DNA of 64,000 nucleotides from assembly GCF_036178145.1 (NCBI RefSeq), contig NZ_CP108067.1:6151501-6215500 (forward strand), read 5' to 3'. Origin of the DNA: Streptomyces sp. NBC_00273 (lineage in GTDB: Bacteria; Actinomycetota; Actinomycetes; Streptomycetales; Streptomycetaceae). Below the pieces are notes generated by a model that searched no databases, had not been told where the DNA came from, and saw nothing but the letters and a program-made list of their open reading frames with translations. The position numbers and the translations under genes were made by a program. Shown here piece by piece: positions 45,779-54,768 of the stretch. The first letter of the stretch is position 1. Each line of letters starts with the position of its first letter.

Positions 45779-46240
45779 TCAGCCGGTCCAGCCGGAGATC
45801 CGTACGTGTGTGACGCCCCCGTCCTCGTCGTCGAGCTCGACGCGGACCGCGTCCGCGAGCCGGTGGCCGTCCTTGTTGCTCTTGGGCACCCGCTTCGGCC
45901 GGGGTTCCGCGCACGCGTCGGCGCCCGAGCAGTACTTGCGGGAGATCTCCGTGTCGGGATAGGAGGCCCGCAGCCATGCCTCCGTCTCCTCCCGGGGGGC
46001 GCGGAAGTCCAGCTCGTACGAGATGCTCATCCACTGACCCGTCGTACACCGCCGGTCGTGCGTCCCCGCGGGCAGCTCGGCGGCGCGGACGAACTTGGCC
46101 GCCTCGTCGCACGGCACGCCCAAGGTGCCGACGAAGGCCGCCGACACCTGGTACGCGTACCAGCCTCCGAAGGCCAGTACGGCTGTCGTGGCGGTGATCG
46201 CAAGCCATATCGTGATGCGCTTGCGTCGTACGGACGTCAT
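45779..46240 (-). CDS. Membrane-anchored protein of unknown function, 153 aa
   Basis: One N-terminal membrane helix (about 9-29) and an extracellular domain with four cysteines (C43, C65, C104, C109) that could form two disulfides. No family is recognised. It lies on the minus strand downstream of the helicase gene with 81 bases between, so cotranscription is possible but not indicated by overlap. Confidence 0.6.
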   Translation of the reverse strand: MTSVRRKRITIWLAITATTAVLAFGGWYAYQVSAAFVGTLGVPCDEAAKFVRAAELPAGTHDRRCTTGQWMSISYELDFRAPREETEAWLRASYPDTEISRKYCSGADACAEPRPKRVPKSNKDGHRLADAVRVELDDEDGGVTHVRISGWTG

Positions 46241-46321
46241 TTGAGAACCCCCTGGTCACATTCACTTGAACATGTTCAAGGATGCGTTCGGGGGGGTCCC
46301 CGGTTCCCTACATGTCGATCT

Positions 46322-47662
46322 TCAAGGCCGCCACGGAACGCGGTGCTCGGCCAGGTGGGCGAGTACCGAATGGTTCGCTTCCCAACCATCTGGGAATTTG
46401 ACCGTCACGCCCAGCTGGACCGGTTCCGTCGAGGGATGGTCGTCCAGCAGTTCCGCTATGCCCGCCCGGGCCACCACCACGCACGCGTGCCGGTGCCGAG
46501 AGGCCAGCACGCACAGGCGGCCCGTCTCCAGGTGGAAGGCCGTCGCGTCCGGGCGGCCCGACAGCGGGTGGAGGACCACCGTGAGGTCGTACTCGCGGCC
46601 CTGGAGCCGGTTCGCGGTGTCCACGGTTACCCCCGTGACCCCGAGCGAGGCCAGCGCCGCGCGGACCGCGGCCGCCTGGTCCCGGTGGGCCGTGCCGACC
46701 GCGATCCGGTCCGCCGTCAGCGGGGCCGGCTCCGGGGACTGCTCGTCCGAGGTCACCGCCCCGCGGTCCAGGGCCCGGCGGACCACCAGGGCCACCGCCC
46801 GCACCGCCTCCGGGTCCGTGCGCGGGGTGTGCCGCGCGGGCAGCTCCAGCAACCCCCAGCCCGCCTCGGCCGCCTCGTCCAGCACCCGGTCCGGGCCCGA
46901 CCCGTCCGAGGGCACCCCGTACGACAGCCGCCGCTCGCCCGGGCCCGTACCGCTGCGGAACTGCGTGTACGGGTAGAAGGCGCGGGAGACCAGCGGCGCC
47001 GCCGACGCCGGGAGCCGCCAGGACACCGGCAGCCGGTGCTGCGGCAGTTGCGGGTTGTGCGCGAGCAGGGTGCTCACCGCCGAGGCGGAGGGGTCGTAGG
47101 ACAGGCCCGCCCACTGCTCCGCGCCGACCACGCTGAACGGGTCCAACTGCCCCGGGTCGCCCACGAACAGCGCCCGCTCGAACAGTCCGGCCACGGCCAG
47201 CAGCGCGTCCGAGCGCATCTGGTACGCCTCGTCGACGATGGCGTGCTGCCAGGGCTCGACGTCCTTGACGAAGGCCCACTTGGCCGCCGTGGAGATGGTG
47301 ATCGGCAGCTCCGCGAGGTCCTTCGGCTTGGCCGACAGGGTGACCGAGGGCAGCTCGCGCAGCGCCGGGTCGTAGGCGTCCGCGTCACTGCTGTGCAGCC
47401 GGCCCACCTTCAGCTCCGGGTCCTTGTCGGCGAGGCGCAGCACCAGGTCGTCGACCTGCGCGTTGGTCTGCGCCACCACCATCAGGCGGCGTCCGGCCGC
47501 GGCCAGCTCCCGCGCCGCGCGTACCACGAGCGTGGACTTGCCGGCTCCGGGCGGGGAGTCGACGACCACGCCCCGCTCGGTCCCGTGCAGGGTGTCGGCC
47601 AGGATCGCGGCGGTCGCCCGGGCGGCCGCCGCGCCCGGGTCGAAGGGGGCGGTCGTGGTCAC
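46322..47662 (-). CDS. SF1B (Upf1/Dna2-like) helicase
   Basis: A 446-residue ATPase with SF1 helicase motifs: Walker A PPGAGKST, motif II VDEAYQ (DEAY instead of DEAQ), motif III GDPGQLDPF, motif V VDTANRLQGREYDLTVVL and a motif VI region with ASRHRHACVVV. The pattern is that of Upf1/Dna2-type SF1B helicases. It is the last gene of a tightly coupled three-gene operon: its GTG start overlaps the stop codon of the preceding gene (GTGA). A role in DNA processing with the Cas4/RecB-like nuclease of the operon is inferred. Confidence 0.8.
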   Translation of the reverse strand: MTTTAPFDPGAAAARATAAILADTLHGTERGVVVDSPPGAGKSTLVVRAARELAAAGRRLMVVAQTNAQVDDLVLRLADKDPELKVGRLHSSDADAYDPALRELPSVTLSAKPKDLAELPITISTAAKWAFVKDVEPWQHAIVDEAYQMRSDALLAVAGLFERALFVGDPGQLDPFSVVGAEQWAGLSYDPSASAVSTLLAHNPQLPQHRLPVSWRLPASAAPLVSRAFYPYTQFRSGTGPGERRLSYGVPSDGSGPDRVLDEAAEAGWGLLELPARHTPRTDPEAVRAVALVVRRALDRGAVTSDEQSPEPAPLTADRIAVGTAHRDQAAAVRAALASLGVTGVTVDTANRLQGREYDLTVVLHPLSGRPDATAFHLETGRLCVLASRHRHACVVVARAGIAELLDDHPSTEPVQLGVTVKFPDGWEANHSVLAHLAEHRVPWRP

Positions 47663-49242
47663 AGCAGGTCCTCGTCGGTCACGGAGTCGGGCAGGGGAAG
47701 GGCGCCCGCCGATCCCGGCGGGCCGCCGTGCGTCCACGGGGTCTGCTCGGGCTCCGGGAGCTTCGGGCCGCCGCGCGCATCGTGCTCGAAGAGCGTCCAG
47801 CAGAGCTGGTCGCCCTTCTCCGGGACCGTCCCCGGCTCGGGGTCCCGGCCGCGGCCCATCTTGTCGAGGAGCCGCAGCACCAGCCGCCCGTCCTCCTCGA
47901 AGCGGACGAACTGTGCGCTCTGCGGGCGCCCGTCCAGCGAGCGGAACACCTTCCCGCCGCCCTCGTCGGCGAGCTGCGGGCGGTCCTCCGTCACCACGGT
48001 CACCAGCGGGCGCGGGCTCGGCCGCTTCGACTCCGTCCACTCCATCACCACCTCGGTGACCTCACCGGCGAAGGCCTCGCCCGCGAGCCGCCGGCCCGCC
48101 ATCACCAGGGGGTCGTCCAGCGCCTCCTGGGCGTCGAGCCGCACCTGTTCGGTCTCCCGCGTGGCCAGCTTCTGGGCGGCCGTCACTGCGTCGTCGCGGC
48201 GCGGCTGCGGCGGCTCGCCCGCCCGTACGCGGTCCCGGTGGCCGGTGTAGGACCAGCGGTCGCGCGTCCAGCGTTCCTCCGCGCGCTCGCCCGGCGGCAG
48301 GGAGCGCAGCAGGTCGATCGCCTCCCAGGTCTTCCGCCAGGTGCCCGACATCTGGGACTCGACCAGCCGGTGCACCTCCTGCTCGGCCGCCCGGACGTGC
48401 CGGTCGTCGTCGCCGGGGCCGGCCGCCAGGGCCGTGCGCGCGGCGTCGTAGCGGGCGACGGCGGGCGCCAGCAGCTTGTTGTCGAAGGCCGGGTCGGTGG
48501 CCGGACCGGCGGGCGGGCACAGCAGCTGGCCGTCCTTGTCGCGGCCCAGCTCGGCCCGGTGGGCCTCCTCGGCGCCCGACCGGCCCTCGGGCGGGGCGAT
48601 CCAGCCCAGGAGCGCGCCCAGGTGCTGGTCCTCCAGGTTGCTCTGGCCGGTGGCCCAGTGCCGGGACAGCAGGTCGGTGGCCGACAGCAGCATCGAGGAG
48701 CCGGGCACCCGCGAACGCTCGGCGAGGTGGGTGAACCAGCGACCGAGCATCGGCACCTGGGAGGGCGCCGGATACGGATTGTCCGGGTCCTCCTCGGCGG
48801 TGCGCCGGAACCGCATCGAGCGCCCCAGCAGGCGCACGTACTCGATGCCCGCCCGGCTCGGCACGATCAGCTGCGGCGCGTCCACGCACAGCTCGGTCTC
48901 GACCTTGACCCGCTTGCCCGTCTCCGGGTCGGTCTCGCTGCGCTCGGCCGGCTCCACGACGTCCGCGTACGCGTCGATGTGGGCCAGCACCTGCACGGCC
49001 AGCTCCGCGAGGAAGGCCCAGCGCCGGTCGCGGTCGCGCGGCTGAGGTATCACGAACACCCGCGGATCGTGCCGGTCGGTGCCGATCATGGCGCCGAGCG
49101 GGGCGCCCGCCTCACCGGCCGTGGTCAGCGGCACGAAGACCATCGGGCGCTCGCTCAGGTGGCGGTGCCGCACGGTCACGAGCGGCTGGGCGCGGCCCGC
49201 GCGTACGGCCTCCAGCCGGGCCAGGGTGCTCAGCAGGGACAT
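47659..49242 (-). CDS. Unknown middle protein of the nuclease/helicase operon
   Basis: A 527-residue soluble protein. The N-terminal third has beta-rich segments (VTVRHRHLSERPMVFVPL, ELCVDAPQLIVPS). The centre is helical, with EEDPDNPYPAP and WFTHLAERSRVPGSSMLL. The C-terminal part is beta-rich again (EVVMEWTESKRPSPRPLVTVV, VRFEEDGRLVLRLLDKMGRG). No catalytic motif is recognised. It overlaps the nuclease gene by 13 bases and the helicase gene by 4, so it is probably a structural or specificity subunit of the same complex. Confidence 0.75.
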   Translation of the reverse strand: MSLLSTLARLEAVRAGRAQPLVTVRHRHLSERPMVFVPLTTAGEAGAPLGAMIGTDRHDPRVFVIPQPRDRDRRWAFLAELAVQVLAHIDAYADVVEPAERSETDPETGKRVKVETELCVDAPQLIVPSRAGIEYVRLLGRSMRFRRTAEEDPDNPYPAPSQVPMLGRWFTHLAERSRVPGSSMLLSATDLLSRHWATGQSNLEDQHLGALLGWIAPPEGRSGAEEAHRAELGRDKDGQLLCPPAGPATDPAFDNKLLAPAVARYDAARTALAAGPGDDDRHVRAAEQEVHRLVESQMSGTWRKTWEAIDLLRSLPPGERAEERWTRDRWSYTGHRDRVRAGEPPQPRRDDAVTAAQKLATRETEQVRLDAQEALDDPLVMAGRRLAGEAFAGEVTEVVMEWTESKRPSPRPLVTVVTEDRPQLADEGGGKVFRSLDGRPQSAQFVRFEEDGRLVLRLLDKMGRGRDPEPGTVPEKGDQLCWTLFEHDARGGPKLPEPEQTPWTHGGPPGSAGALPLPDSVTDEDLL

Positions 49243-50453
49243 GCGGGGGTCTCCGGGGCGTGGTGCGGCGGACGGGCGGCGGCCCGTTCCAGGGCCTCGG
49301 TGCGCAGCCGCGCGGCGCGGTGCAGCGCGGCGGCGGTCGGATCCTCGGCGCAGCCGGCCCCGGCGGCCGCCGCGAGGGCGGCCTCGACGGTGGTCAGCGC
49401 GCCCAGTTCGCCCCGTACCGACCGGCCGAGCGCGGTGACCTGGTCGGCTGCGCGGGCCCGGTCGCGGCAGTGGAAGGCGAGCTCGCAGGCGGCCAGGCAC
49501 TCGGGGGCGTAGGCGGCGTCGACCGCGGAGACCGCCTCGATCAGCTCCTCGGGGGTCCGCGTCGCCGGGTCGAAGCTGAGGCCCTCGGGCAGGGCGGCGG
49601 CCAGCTCCTCGACGCGGGTCAGCCGGTCCAGCTGGCGGCGGGTCACGGAGCGCTCGCGGCGGATGTCGACGGGGGCGGCGGTGGGCAGGTTGGAGAAGTC
49701 CTTGGGGCAGACCAGCAGCACGGTGTGCCCGACCTCGGCGCCGGGCAGTTTCCCGGCGGTCTTCTCCAGGGCCAGGACGTACACGGCGGCCTGCCGGGCG
49801 GCGGCGCCCACCTTCGCGGCGTCGGCCGCGCCGTCGACCATCGGGAACGACTTGATCTCCACGACGGTCCACCGGCCGTCGGGGTGGACGACGACGGCGT
49901 CGGGCTCCAGGTAGGCGGGGGAGCCGGCCACCTCCAGGGCGAGCATCGGGTGGTCCAGCAGCGTCCAGGCCCCGCTGTCCCGGCCGGCGGCGGTCGCCTC
50001 GCGCAGGGCGAGCGCGGTCCGGGCAGCACGGCCCTCGGGGCCGGCGGCGGTCAGGTCGGGGACGCGGGCGGCGGCCCCGGGGGACCCGGGCGGCTCGGCG
50101 GTGGGCGCGAGGTGCGCGTGGACCAGCCGCAGCAGCTCGGCTCCGCCGTCGCCCTTGACCTTGGCCTCGAAGGAGTTCCCGCGGACTATGGCGAACTGCG
50201 ACTGCCCGAAGGAGGCGGGGGAGCCGAGCGCCGTGGCCAGGGCGGTCTTGTCCACGCCGGCGCCGTCGAGCAGGGCGCGTCTGCCGCAGCCGGGATTGGC
50301 GGCGAGGGCCGCCAGTGCCCGGGCGTCGAGCGGACGGGGCGGCACGGCGGGGCCGCGCAGACCGGCGAGCCGCTGCCGCAGGGTCGTCGGCTGCGCGGGG
50401 CTGCTGGGCGGGTAAGAGCTCACCCGCGGAAGTGTCCCATCCGCCACTGACAA
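49230..50453 (-). CDS. RecB/Cas4-like Fe-S nuclease
   Basis: This 407-residue protein has RecB-family nuclease motifs in order: GNSFEAKV (E96), PDAVVVH (D185), VVEIKSF (E199, K201) and QAAVY (Q221, Y225), matching PD-(D/E)XK nucleases with QxxxY. C56 in NPGCGRR together with C319-x3-C323-x5-C329 matches the four-cysteine Fe-S cluster frame of Cas4, AddB and Dna2. It heads a minus-strand operon with an unknown protein and an SF1B helicase. The start is uncertain: TTG 50453 is shown; GTG 50447 and GTG 50423 are alternatives. Confidence 0.8.
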   Translation of the reverse strand: MSVADGTLPRVSSYPPSSPAQPTTLRQRLAGLRGPAVPPRPLDARALAALAANPGCGRRALLDGAGVDKTALATALGSPASFGQSQFAIVRGNSFEAKVKGDGGAELLRLVHAHLAPTAEPPGSPGAAARVPDLTAAGPEGRAARTALALREATAAGRDSGAWTLLDHPMLALEVAGSPAYLEPDAVVVHPDGRWTVVEIKSFPMVDGAADAAKVGAAARQAAVYVLALEKTAGKLPGAEVGHTVLLVCPKDFSNLPTAAPVDIRRERSVTRRQLDRLTRVEELAAALPEGLSFDPATRTPEELIEAVSAVDAAYAPECLAACELAFHCRDRARAADQVTALGRSVRGELGALTTVEAALAAAAGAGCAEDPTAAALHRAARLRTEALERAAARPPHHAPETPACPC

Positions 50454-50533
50454 TCGTGGAGCTAGTGCGGAAACCGGTGGTGGGGGCGGGTGATGGATGA
50501 TGGACGGACCTCGAACGAACCGGGAGAATTCAC

Positions 50534-51130
50534 ATGGCCCCCCGCATCCTGCTGGCCCGCCACGGCCAGACGGCGTGGTCCCAGCTCGGCAAGCACACCG
50601 GACGCACGGACGTGCCGATGCTGGAGGAGGGCAAGCTGGGCGCGAAGCTGCTCGGCGAGCGGCTGGCGCGTGACCCGTGGCGGGGGCTGCCGGGCGTGGA
50701 GGTCCGCACCAGCCCGCTGGTCCGGGCGAGCGAGAGCTGCGACCTGGCGGGCTTCGGGGCCCGGGCCGAGCCGTGGGACGCGCTGATGGAGTGGGACTAC
50801 GGCGACTACGAGGGCATGACCCCGGCCGAGATCCAGGCCGTCCGGCCGGGCTGGCTGATCTGGCGCGACGGCGTTCCGGGCGGCGAGTCCGTGGCGGACG
50901 TCGCGGCCCGCGCGGACGAGGTGGTCGCCTGGGCCCGTGCGGCGGAGCGCGACGTCCTGGTCTTCGCGCACGGGCACATCCTGCGCACGCTGGCCGCGCG
51001 CTGGCTGGGCTTCGAGGCGTCCTTCGGCGCCCGCATCCGGCTGGAGCCGACCTCGCTGTCGGTCCTGGGCTGGGCCTATGGCGCGCCGGCGCTGGAACGC
51101 TGGAACGACACGGGTCACCTGGACGCCTAG
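50534..51130 (+). CDS. Histidine phosphatase family protein
   Basis: This 198-residue enzyme of the phosphoglycerate mutase-like (branch 1) family has the nucleophile motif LARHGQTAW (H10), [10 protein letters not shown] with the catalytic Glu, and the second histidine in FAHGH. Most small members are phosphatases with broad substrates. GGGAGAATT precedes ATG 50534. It is divergent from the nuclease/helicase operon and followed by a gene-free repeat block. Confidence 0.88.
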   Translation: MAPRILLARHGQTAWSQLGKHTGRTDVPMLEEGKLGAKLLGERLARDPWRGLPGVEVRTSPLVRASESCDLAGFGARAEPWDALMEWDYGDYEGMTPAEIQAVRPGWLIWRDGVPGGESVADVAARADEVVAWARAAERDVLVFAHGHILRTLAARWLGFEASFGARIRLEPTSLSVLGWAYGAPALERWNDTGHLDA

Positions 51131-51177
51131 CCGTCTGCCCTGCGGGCTCGCTCGGCGTGTCTGGCGGGTCCGGCCCC

Positions 51178-51480
51178 GCGCCTCAATCGCCGGCGGGGCT
51201 GGAAGGTGGGTGCTGCTCGGTGGTGTGCGGCGGGGGCCGGATCCGTACCGGGCTCCGCCCGGACCCGCGCCTCAAACGCCGGCGAGGCTGAAAGGGCGGG
51301 TTCGTGCCTCAGTGGGCGGCGGGGCGGGGTGGCTCGGTGGTGTGCGGCGGGGCGGGATCCGTGCCGGGCTCCGCCCGGACCCGCGCCTCAATCGCCGGCG
51401 AGGCTGAACGGGCGGGCCCGTGCCTCGAATGTCGGTGGGGCTGAACGGGCGGGTCCGTGTCTCGATCGTTGGTGGGGCTG
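51178..51480 (+). repeat. Array of REP-like elements with 37-bp periodicity
   Basis: A 24-base core of the type GCGCCTCAATCGCCGGCGAG followed by GCTG occurs at 51178, 51267, 51304, 51383, 51420 and 51457, the later ones increasingly degenerate. Several are separated by 13-base AACGGGCGGG-type spacers, giving a 37-base period. A longer unit with GGGCTCCGCCCGGACC is duplicated at 51247 and 51366. The core folds into a GCCTC/GAGGC hairpin. No gene lies here. Confidence 0.8.
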
Positions 51481-51544
51481 AGAGTGCGGGCTTGGGGAGA
51501 GCTGTAGGTGGATGGGTTGGGGTGTCGGAGCGCTGCCGTGGGGT

Positions 51545-51653
51545 GGGGACACGTGGGAGGGTCCCCGCAGGACGAGCGCGCAACCCAGGTCGTCTGGCAG
51601 GACCGCGGCCGTCTGGCGCGAGCCGAGGAGATCCTCGTGCGGGGCACCGCCCC
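51545..51653 (+). repeat. Dispersed element, copy C
   Basis: Best-preserved copy: GGGGAC (51545), GTCCCC (51561), box GCAGGACGAGCGCGC (51567-51581), 36 variable bases, box GCGAGCCGAGGAGAT (51618-51632) and the mini-hairpin GGGGCACCGCCCC (51641-51653). It has the same architecture as copy A (10-115) and partly copy B (171-257), 51 kb away. Confidence 0.65.
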
Positions 51654-51663
51654 ACCCTTTGAA

Positions 51664-51825
51664 GCCCCGCCGGCGATTGAGGCGAACCACCACGGCAGAA
51701 GGATCCGCGCCACCGAGCCGCACACCACCGAGCCCCCCGCAGGGGACCCGGCCGGCGATTGAGGCGAACCACCTCGGCTCGAGGGAACGCGCCACCGAGC
51801 CGCACACCGCCGAGCCGCCCGCAGG
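51664..51825 (-). repeat. Inverted REP-like copies and a direct repeat
   Basis: Reverse-complement copies of the 51178 core lie at 51664-51684 and 51749-51765. Each is followed by a CGCGCCACCGAGCCGCACACC unit (from about 51706 and 51789), whose reverse complement occurs at 51326-51345. With the array at 51178-51480 this makes a large imperfect inverted repeat around the copy C element. Confidence 0.65.
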
Positions 51826-51838
51826 GCACCCCGCAGGG

Positions 51839-53155
51839 CTACCGCCGCGTCAGGAACGCGGCCACGCGGGGCGAGCGTTGGTGGGGGATCAGGGCTTCGG
51901 CCGTTTGCGTGAGCATGGACCGGACCCGGGTGGACTGGACCTCGGTCAGCAGGTCCAGTACGCGGCCGCCCGCCCACGCGGCTTCGTCCGGGGCGCCCGC
52001 GCGGGCCAGGTCGCCGGCCAGCTCGGCCGTGTAGAGGGCCACGTTCCGCGCGAAGTGCGGGTCCTGGAGGTCCGCCGCCCGCCGCGCGTGCCGGGCCGCG
52101 CGGGCGTGCTCGCCCAGCGCCGACCAGCAGCGCGCCTCCAGGGACTCCAGCTCCGCCTGCCCGAAGAAGGACATCCATTCGGGGTCGGCGTCCGACGCGC
52201 CCCGGGCGAATTCCGTGTGCGCCCGGGTCAGCGCCTCCTCGCAGGCCCTGCGGTCGGCCAGCCCCGCCCAGCCGCCCGCCTCCCGCAGCGCGAGCAGGGA
52301 CAGCAGCCGCGGGGAACCGAGGGAGCGGGCGGCGCGGCGGCCCGCCTGGGCGGCCCGTACCGCCTCCCGGGAGCGGCCGCAGTCCCGGGCCAGGAAGGCC
52401 ATGTTGCTGAAGGCGTGCGCCTCCAGGCCCGCGTCCCGCGCGACCCGGGCCGTCGCCAGGGCCTCCGCGTAGTGCGAGCGGGCGTCGTCGAAGCGGCCCG
52501 AGTCGTGGGCCAGCCAGCCGACGGAGACGGCCAGTTCACCGGCGCCCGAGTGCAACCGGTCCTCGGTGGACTGCCGGGTGGCTCCCGCGTCGAGCAGCGC
52601 GTAGGCGGTGCGCAGGGGTTCGGCGGCCCGCCGGTACAGGGAGTCGGCGCCGTGCCGGTCGTCCAGGAGGCGGATCTGGCGTACCGCGTCCTCGACGGCG
52701 GCGGCCTCGGACTCGCCGGCGCGGGTGGGGAGCCGGCGGGCGTCGCCGAGCAGGGTGAGGCTGAGCGTCGCGGCCGCCACGGTCGCGGAGCCGCCAGCCA
52801 TGAACGCGCGACGCAGCACGTCGCTCTCCTTGGCACTGGAAGGGGAACGGGGGACGGGGACGGAGGCGGAGAGGGGATCGCGCTGGGCCGAGCGGCCCCG
52901 GACGCTCTCGCGGGGGGAGAAGCCCAGATCGGCCAGGGTGCGGCCGGGGAACATGTGGAGGAAGACCCGCTCGTAGGCGTAGTTGGGGCAGCGGATCTCG
53001 CCGGACTCGACCCGGCCGATGTAGCGCGCGTCGCAGGAAACCGTTTCTCCGATCTCCTTCGCCGCCCGGCGTACCAGGGCCGCGAACTCGGCCGGGGAGT
53101 GCTGCCCGCGCAGCTGCCGGAACGTGGAGTTGGGTGAGTGGGGGGACGCCGCCAT
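51839..53155 (-). CDS. XRE/TPR regulator (NsdA-like)
   Basis: This 438-residue protein has an atypical N-terminal helix-turn-helix (FAALVRRAAKEIGETVSCDARYIGRVESGEIRCPNYAYERV, about 25-65). A linker with a hydrophobic stretch (FMAGGSATVAAATLSLTLLG) follows, then a long helical repeat region of TPR type (about 160-430). This matches streptomycete regulators such as NsdA, a negative regulator of sporulation and antibiotic production, but the identity is not certain. ATG 53155 is preferred over an upstream extension. It is divergent from the 143-residue gene. Confidence 0.78.
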   Translation of the reverse strand: MAASPHSPNSTFRQLRGQHSPAEFAALVRRAAKEIGETVSCDARYIGRVESGEIRCPNYAYERVFLHMFPGRTLADLGFSPRESVRGRSAQRDPLSASVPVPRSPSSAKESDVLRRAFMAGGSATVAAATLSLTLLGDARRLPTRAGESEAAAVEDAVRQIRLLDDRHGADSLYRRAAEPLRTAYALLDAGATRQSTEDRLHSGAGELAVSVGWLAHDSGRFDDARSHYAEALATARVARDAGLEAHAFSNMAFLARDCGRSREAVRAAQAGRRAARSLGSPRLLSLLALREAGGWAGLADRRACEEALTRAHTEFARGASDADPEWMSFFGQAELESLEARCWSALGEHARAARHARRAADLQDPHFARNVALYTAELAGDLARAGAPDEAAWAGGRVLDLLTEVQSTRVRSMLTQTAEALIPHQRSPRVAAFLTRR

Positions 53156-53381
53156 GGACGTGACCTCTCTGGCAAGGAACGCAGCACCGGTGGTGTGACG
53201 GGGGTCCGGCGCGCACGAAAGTACCGCCAGCGAGGGGGTGTTCATGCAATGTTTGGCTACAAAAGGGATATCTCACCCGCGATCCGCCATGAACTGCCAT
53301 CCTTTGTGGCGTCTTGCCGCCGCACCCGTTGACGTTCCCGTGCGTTGAACCCATGCGGATCCGGATCGAGGAGGGGTTCCC

Positions 53382-53813
53382 TTGGTGGAGGGCGGCATGG
53401 AGAGCACTGGAACGAATACCGCGTCCGAGTCCGGCGCGGCCCCGGACGTGGACCTGGACCTGGTGACCGTTCCCACGCGGCAGGGGCTGGAGGCGGTGGA
53501 CATCATCCGTCGCGCCGCCAGCCAGGCCGGCGGGGTCGGACCCGTCCTGCACGACGGATCCGGCGACACCCTCGGCTTCCTCGTGCCGCCCGGCACTGCC
53601 GATGCGTGGGACCTGCCGGGCAGCGCGTGTACGCAGACCAACGGGCGCGGCATGCGCTTCGGCGACGCCGCCTCGCCCACTGCGGACGTCGCGGACGTCA
53701 CCGGCTGGCTGCTCCCGCCGGAGGCCGTCGGGCCGGTCACCGACCCGGACGTGTTGCGGGCGGCGCTCGGCGAGGCGGCCCGGCTGATCGAGGCCGCGGA
53801 CAACTGCCGCTGA
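53382..53813 (+). CDS. Unknown acidic protein, 143 aa
   Basis: An acidic soluble protein without a recognised domain. The central region has alternating short strands (GPVLHDGSGDTLGFLVPPGT, TGWLLPPEA) and the C-terminus is a helix (DVLRAALGEAARLIEAADNC). GAGGAGGGG lies 6-9 bases before TTG 53382 and GTG 53385. It is divergent from the XRE/TPR regulator (226 bases between), which may control it. Confidence 0.65.
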   Translation: MVEGGMESTGTNTASESGAAPDVDLDLVTVPTRQGLEAVDIIRRAASQAGGVGPVLHDGSGDTLGFLVPPGTADAWDLPGSACTQTNGRGMRFGDAASPTADVADVTGWLLPPEAVGPVTDPDVLRAALGEAARLIEAADNCR

Positions 53814-53855
53814 AGCGTCCGGGCCGGGTCCTGCGCCGCCGCCCGTCACAATGGG

Positions 53856-54737
53856 GTGGTGGCAGGCAAGGACAGGAACAAGGGCAAGCAGCGCGGCCGC
53901 GGCAGCGCCGAGGCGGTCGTCGGGCAGGTGGACGGCGGCCGGGCGGAGCTGGAGCCGGACCGGGAGCGGTCCGGGGCCTGGACCCTGCTGATCGACGGGG
54001 CCCCGCAGTCGCACGTGGACCTGGACGATCCCGGGTACTTGGACTTCGCGTACCAGCGGCGGATCGGTCACCTGATCGACCTCGTCGCGCCCGCCCGGCA
54101 GCCCCTGAACGTGGTGCACCTGGGCGGCGGCGCCTTCACCCTCGCCCGCTACACCGCCGCCTCCCGTCCCCGCTCCACCCAGCAGGTCGTGGAGATCGAC
54201 GCCGCCCTGGTGGCCTTCGTACGGGAACACCTGCCGCTGGACCCGCAGGCGCGGGTCCGGGTCCGGGCGGTGGACGCGCGGGCGGGCCTGGCCAAGGTCC
54301 CGGACGGCTGGGCCGACCTGGTGATCGCGGATGTGTTCAGCGGCGCGCGCACCCCGGCGCACCTGACGAGCACCGAGTTCCTGGACGACGTACGCCGCGT
54401 CCTCGCGCCCACCGGGTGGTACGTGGCCAATCTGGCGGACGGTCCGCCGCTGACCCATCTGCGGGGCCAGATCGCGACGGCCGCGTCCCGCTTCACGGAG
54501 CTGGCGCTGGCCGCCGATCCGGTGGTGTGGCGGGGGAAACGGTTCGGCAACGCCGTCCTGGTGGCCGCCGACCGTGAGCTGCCCGTCGCGGAGTTCACCC
54601 GCCGGGTCGCGAGCGACCCGCACCCGGGCCGGGTCGAGCACGGCCGGGCCCTGGCCGACTTCGCGGGCGGCGCGACGCCGGTCGTGGACGCCTCGGCGGT
54701 GGCCTCTCCGCAGCCGCCGCCCTCGGTCTTCCGCTAG
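53856..54737 (+). CDS. Spermidine synthase-like SAM-fold protein
   Basis: This 293-residue protein has a Rossmann methyltransferase-like core: LNVVHLGGGAFTLARYTAASRP (nucleotide loop), VVEIDAALVAFVREHL, VDARAGLA and ADLVIADVFSGA, the last matching the acidic D-x-F/Y region of polyamine aminopropyltransferases. The N-terminal 40 residues are basic. Standalone spermidine synthase-like proteins of actinomycetes often lack proof of activity. GTG 53856 or 53859 can serve as the start. Confidence 0.8.
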   Translation: MVAGKDRNKGKQRGRGSAEAVVGQVDGGRAELEPDRERSGAWTLLIDGAPQSHVDLDDPGYLDFAYQRRIGHLIDLVAPARQPLNVVHLGGGAFTLARYTAASRPRSTQQVVEIDAALVAFVREHLPLDPQARVRVRAVDARAGLAKVPDGWADLVIADVFSGARTPAHLTSTEFLDDVRRVLAPTGWYVANLADGPPLTHLRGQIATAASRFTELALAADPVVWRGKRFGNAVLVAADRELPVAEFTRRVASDPHPGRVEHGRALADFAGGATPVVDASAVASPQPPPSVFR

Positions 54738-54768
54738 AGGACCGTCTACCAAAGGGTCGTCCGGCGCC

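Noticed and set aside
51267..51480. CRISPR-like array (24-base repeats at 37-base spacing)
   Set aside because: The spacers are nearly the same (AACGGGCGGG), the repeats degrade steadily, and there are no cas genes. The Cas4-like protein nearby belongs to the nuclease/helicase operon.
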